From contig JANQGL010000288.1 in the NCBI GenBank assembly GCA_028277325.1, forward strand, positions 1 to 7,824: a stretch of DNA of 7,824 nt, read 5' to 3'. Shown here piece after piece: positions 6,200 to 7,824 of this stretch; position 1 is the stretch's first letter; every line of letters begins with the position of its first letter. The notes below the pieces were generated by a model. The model made no database searches. It was given only the letters and a program-made list of their open reading frames with translations, and was not told where the DNA came from. The position numbers and the translations under genes are program-made. This stretch comes from Magnetospira sp. Lineage in GTDB: Bacteria; Pseudomonadota; Alphaproteobacteria; Rhodospirillales; Magnetospiraceae.

Positions 6200-6202
6200 T
6201 GC
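6176..6202. promoter_or_regulatory. Inverted-repeat operator candidate in the MocR/DUF1127 control region
   Basis: GCATTGAC (6176-6183) and GTCAATGC (6195-6202) are perfect 8-bp inverted arms around an 11-bp spacer. A third GGTCAAT half-site lies at 6227-6233, 33 bp (about three helical turns) from the matching half of the right arm. MocR proteins commonly bind two or more half-sites upstream of divergent genes, so this is a good candidate binding site for the adjacent regulator. The repeat covers the leftward -35/-10 region and a rightward TTGACT (6179-6184). Confidence 0.55.
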
Positions 6203-6248
6203 CTTACTTGCATGTATCGGAAACGCGGTCAATCAGGAGATCCGAACG

Positions 6249-6509
6249 ATGATCTCGGAAAATTGTATGGGTCGGTCGATGGAGACAATCCATCGGGACG
6301 AGAACCTCTCCTGGGGCGCCTGGTGGCGCGCCGGCGGGCGGCTTCTGCGCCGCGAGGCCAAGACCCTGGTGACCGCGCTGCTCAAGGCGCAGACGGTGGC
6401 GCGCCAGCGCCGCGAGCTGGCCCGGCTGGACGACCGGATGCTGCGCGACATCGGCCTGACGCGCGCCCAGGCGGAGCAGGAGACGCGGCGGCGGTTCTGG
6501 GACTATTGA
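6249..6509 (+). CDS. DUF1127 domain small basic protein (YjiS-like)
   Basis: An 86-residue basic protein. The C-terminal half is a typical DUF1127 domain: RQRRELARLDDRMLRDIGLTRAQA, ending in RRFWDY. DUF1127 proteins are small, Arg-rich and common in Proteobacteria; studied alphaproteobacterial members bind RNA or influence carbon and phosphate metabolism, but the role here is unknown. The N-terminal 35 residues, with several Trp (SWGAWWRAGG), form an extra segment. The ATG has AGGAGA (6235-6240) 8 nt upstream. The gene is divergent from the MocR regulator and is its most likely target. A rightward TTGACT (6179-6184) has only a weak -10 (TTACTT, 6204-6209), which would fit an activator-dependent promoter. 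Its stop overlaps the convergent lipase-maturation-factor gene by 7 bp. Confidence 0.9.
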   Translation: MISENCMGRSMETIHRDENLSWGAWWRAGGRLLRREAKTLVTALLKAQTVARQRRELARLDDRMLRDIGLTRAQAEQETRRRFWDY

Positions 6510-7824
6510 GCCGATTGCCGGGGGTGCGGGTAATAGAGTCCGACCCACTCCAGGGTCCACCAGGCGCCGGTGCGACGGCGGGTCTCCGGATCGGTGAACC
6601 GGTAGCGCCACAGGGAGCCGCGCAGGTCGACCGGCGGCCCCTGGGCGAACCTCTCGTCGTCGAGCAGCGCCACCACCGCCGGCGCGCCCTCGCGCAGCCG
6701 CTCCACGAACCGGACGTAGGGCGGGAAGAAGACCGGGTTGCCCATCGGGGTGAACCACAGCAGCCAGTCCAGGCGCGGGTGGTGCGGCACGATGAAGGCG
6801 GGCGCCCGCGTCGGGTCGCCGGGCTTGTGGCGGAACCGCACCGGCGCCCAGGTCTCGCCGTCCCAGGTCGCCTCCAGGACGATCTCGATCCGCTCCGGTT
6901 TCATGGTCGGGAACACGTGATAGGCGTTGGCGATCCGCACCGCGCGCACCTGGTCGGCCAGATGGCCGATCCAGGCCGGCGGGGTGGCGCCGAGGCCGAG
7001 CCGCGCCGCCTGGGCCAGGCTGGTCAGCAGGATCGGCCCGGCGATCAGGAGCAGGACGACGCCCTCGGCGCGGCGCGGCCGGGGGGCGTCGCGCCGCAGC
7101 CGCCGCCTAAGGGGGGCGGGGACGATCCGGGCCAGGGCCGCGTCGTCGAACAGGAACAGGCACAGCAGCAGGGTCAGCGGATTGAAGAAGGCGTGGTTGC
7201 TGGTGACCAGGATCAGCAGCTGGAACCCGATGGTGATCCAGGCGCCGACCATCCGCCAGCGGCGCGGCGCCAGGAACAGGAACGGCACCGCGATCTCGAC
7301 CGCCAGGGTCGCCGCGGCGCCGCCGGCCAGCACCCGGTCGGGCAGCTGATGGGCAACCCAGGACCCGACGTGGGGCAGCGGCTGGGTCTCGAAATAGGCG
7401 GTGAGCGCGGTCAGCCCCGACCACATGGGATCGCCCGACGCCAGCTTGGAAATCCCCGACAGGAAGCGCAGCCGGAACAGCAGCCAGCGCATCAGCCAGA
7501 TGCCGAGGCGGCTGCCCCCGTTGGTCAGGAAGACGGCCAGGAACCCGGCCTCCAGCAGCAGGGCGTCCCACTGGAAGCCGAGGAACGCCGAGCCGGCATG
7601 GTGCAGCGACAGATACATCGCGAACAGGGCGATCAGGCAGGCGCGCGGCCGGATCCCGGCCAACAGCAGCACCGCCACCGCGGCGCCGCCCCAGGCGACG
7701 GCCAGCAGCGCGGTGTCGGACGCGTCGAGCCAGAACAGGCCGGGCTTGATGCGGAACCGCTCCCAGCCCAGCACCGCCGCGTCGTAGGCCTGCTGCTCGG
7801 CCAGCGGCAGGATGCCCTGTTGGC
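6503..7824 (-). CDS. Lipase maturation factor family membrane protein, N-terminus cut by the window edge
   Basis: A bacterial homologue of lipase maturation factor 1, an ER membrane protein that helps animal lipases fold. The frame is open to the right edge, so the GTG at 7774 is not a start: upstream codons read QQGILPLAEQQAYDAA, a typical part of the family's N-terminal region. About 439 residues are visible, and the first transmembrane helix is probably missing. Seen in order: LFWLDASD, several hydrophobic membrane segments, FQWDALLLEAGFLA, RFLSGISKLASGDPMW followed by LTAYFETQPLP, NHAFFN, then a soluble C-terminal domain with NAYHVFPTMKPERIEI, HPRLDWLLWF and a final WWTLEWVGLYYPHP. These match the family motifs throughout. 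It would sit in the inner membrane. No lipase gene is adjacent, so its client is unknown and the maturation role in bacteria is not established. It ends with TAG, convergent with and overlapping the DUF1127 gene. Confidence 0.92.
   Translation of the reverse strand, partial: QQGILPLAEQQAYDAAVLGWERFRIKPGLFWLDASDTALLAVAWGGAAVAVLLLAGIRPRACLIALFAMYLSLHHAGSAFLGFQWDALLLEAGFLAVFLTNGGSRLGIWLMRWLLFRLRFLSGISKLASGDPMWSGLTALTAYFETQPLPHVGSWVAHQLPDRVLAGGAAATLAVEIAVPFLFLAPRRWRMVGAWITIGFQLLILVTSNHAFFNPLTLLLCLFLFDDAALARIVPAPLRRRLRRDAPRPRRAEGVVLLLIAGPILLTSLAQAARLGLGATPPAWIGHLADQVRAVRIANAYHVFPTMKPERIEIVLEATWDGETWAPVRFRHKPGDPTRAPAFIVPHHPRLDWLLWFTPMGNPVFFPPYVRFVERLREGAPAVVALLDDERFAQGPPVDLRGSLWRYRFTDPETRRRTGAWWTLEWVGLYYPHPRQSAQ

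Noticed and set aside
4858..6252. 464-codon open frame on the plus strand
   Set aside because: It is opposite the MocR gene, compositionally biased, lacks motifs, and its end runs through the divergent promoter region.
7772..7774. GTG as the start of the lipase maturation factor gene
   Set aside because: The frame stays open to the window edge and the upstream codons match the family's N-terminal region, so the gene is truncated rather than starting here.

Overview
The window is chromosomal DNA of very high GC with GC-rich third codon positions, which opens long spurious frames opposite most genes. The best clue to the host is a flagellin-like gene directly followed by flaF, a gene pair typical of Alphaproteobacteria. 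The DEAD-box helicase, MocR regulator, DUF1127 protein and lipase maturation factor homologue fit a free-living, Rhodospirillales-like alphaproteobacterium. This placement is inference; there is no rRNA or marker gene. No tRNA, rRNA, CRISPR array, insertion sequence, integrase or phage gene was seen.

Layout, left to right. (1) Minus strand, 1-1073: an isochorismatase-family hydrolase and an alpha/beta hydrolase, translationally coupled through an ATGA overlap; the second gene runs off the left edge. (2) 1074-1336: a divergent intergenic region with a 12-bp palindrome, a candidate promoter for the rightward genes and a leader hairpin. (3) Plus strand, 1337-4788: an RhlE-type DEAD-box RNA helicase, an exported class II (c'-like) cytochrome with an unusual Gly/Pro/Trp-rich spacer, a strongly diverged short flagellin-like protein, and FlaF. 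Spacings are short (43, 62 and 2 bp), so part or all of this block may be co-transcribed. (4) Minus strand, 4771-6162: a MocR-family regulator (GntR winged helix fused to an aminotransferase-like domain), overlapping the end of flaF by 18 bp. (5) 6163-6248: a compact divergent control region with a perfect 8-bp inverted repeat and a third half-site. (6) Plus strand, 6249-6509: a DUF1127 small basic protein. (7) Minus strand, 6503-7824: a bacterial lipase maturation factor family membrane protein, overlapping the DUF1127 stop by 7 bp and cut at its N-terminus by the right edge.

Two associations stand out. The flagellin-like/FlaF pair has no other flagellar gene in view and its flagellin is degenerate at normally conserved sites, which suggests a specialised or exapted flagellar export substrate with its own FlaF. 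The MocR/DUF1127 pair is divergent, as yjiR and yjiS are in E. coli, and shares a control region whose inverted repeat overlaps the apparent regulator promoter. That fits autoregulation, possibly PLP-responsive, and the regulator mRNA may be leaderless. I do not see a wholly new multi-gene system; the flagellin-like/FlaF unit and the MocR/DUF1127 switch are the best candidates for something undescribed.
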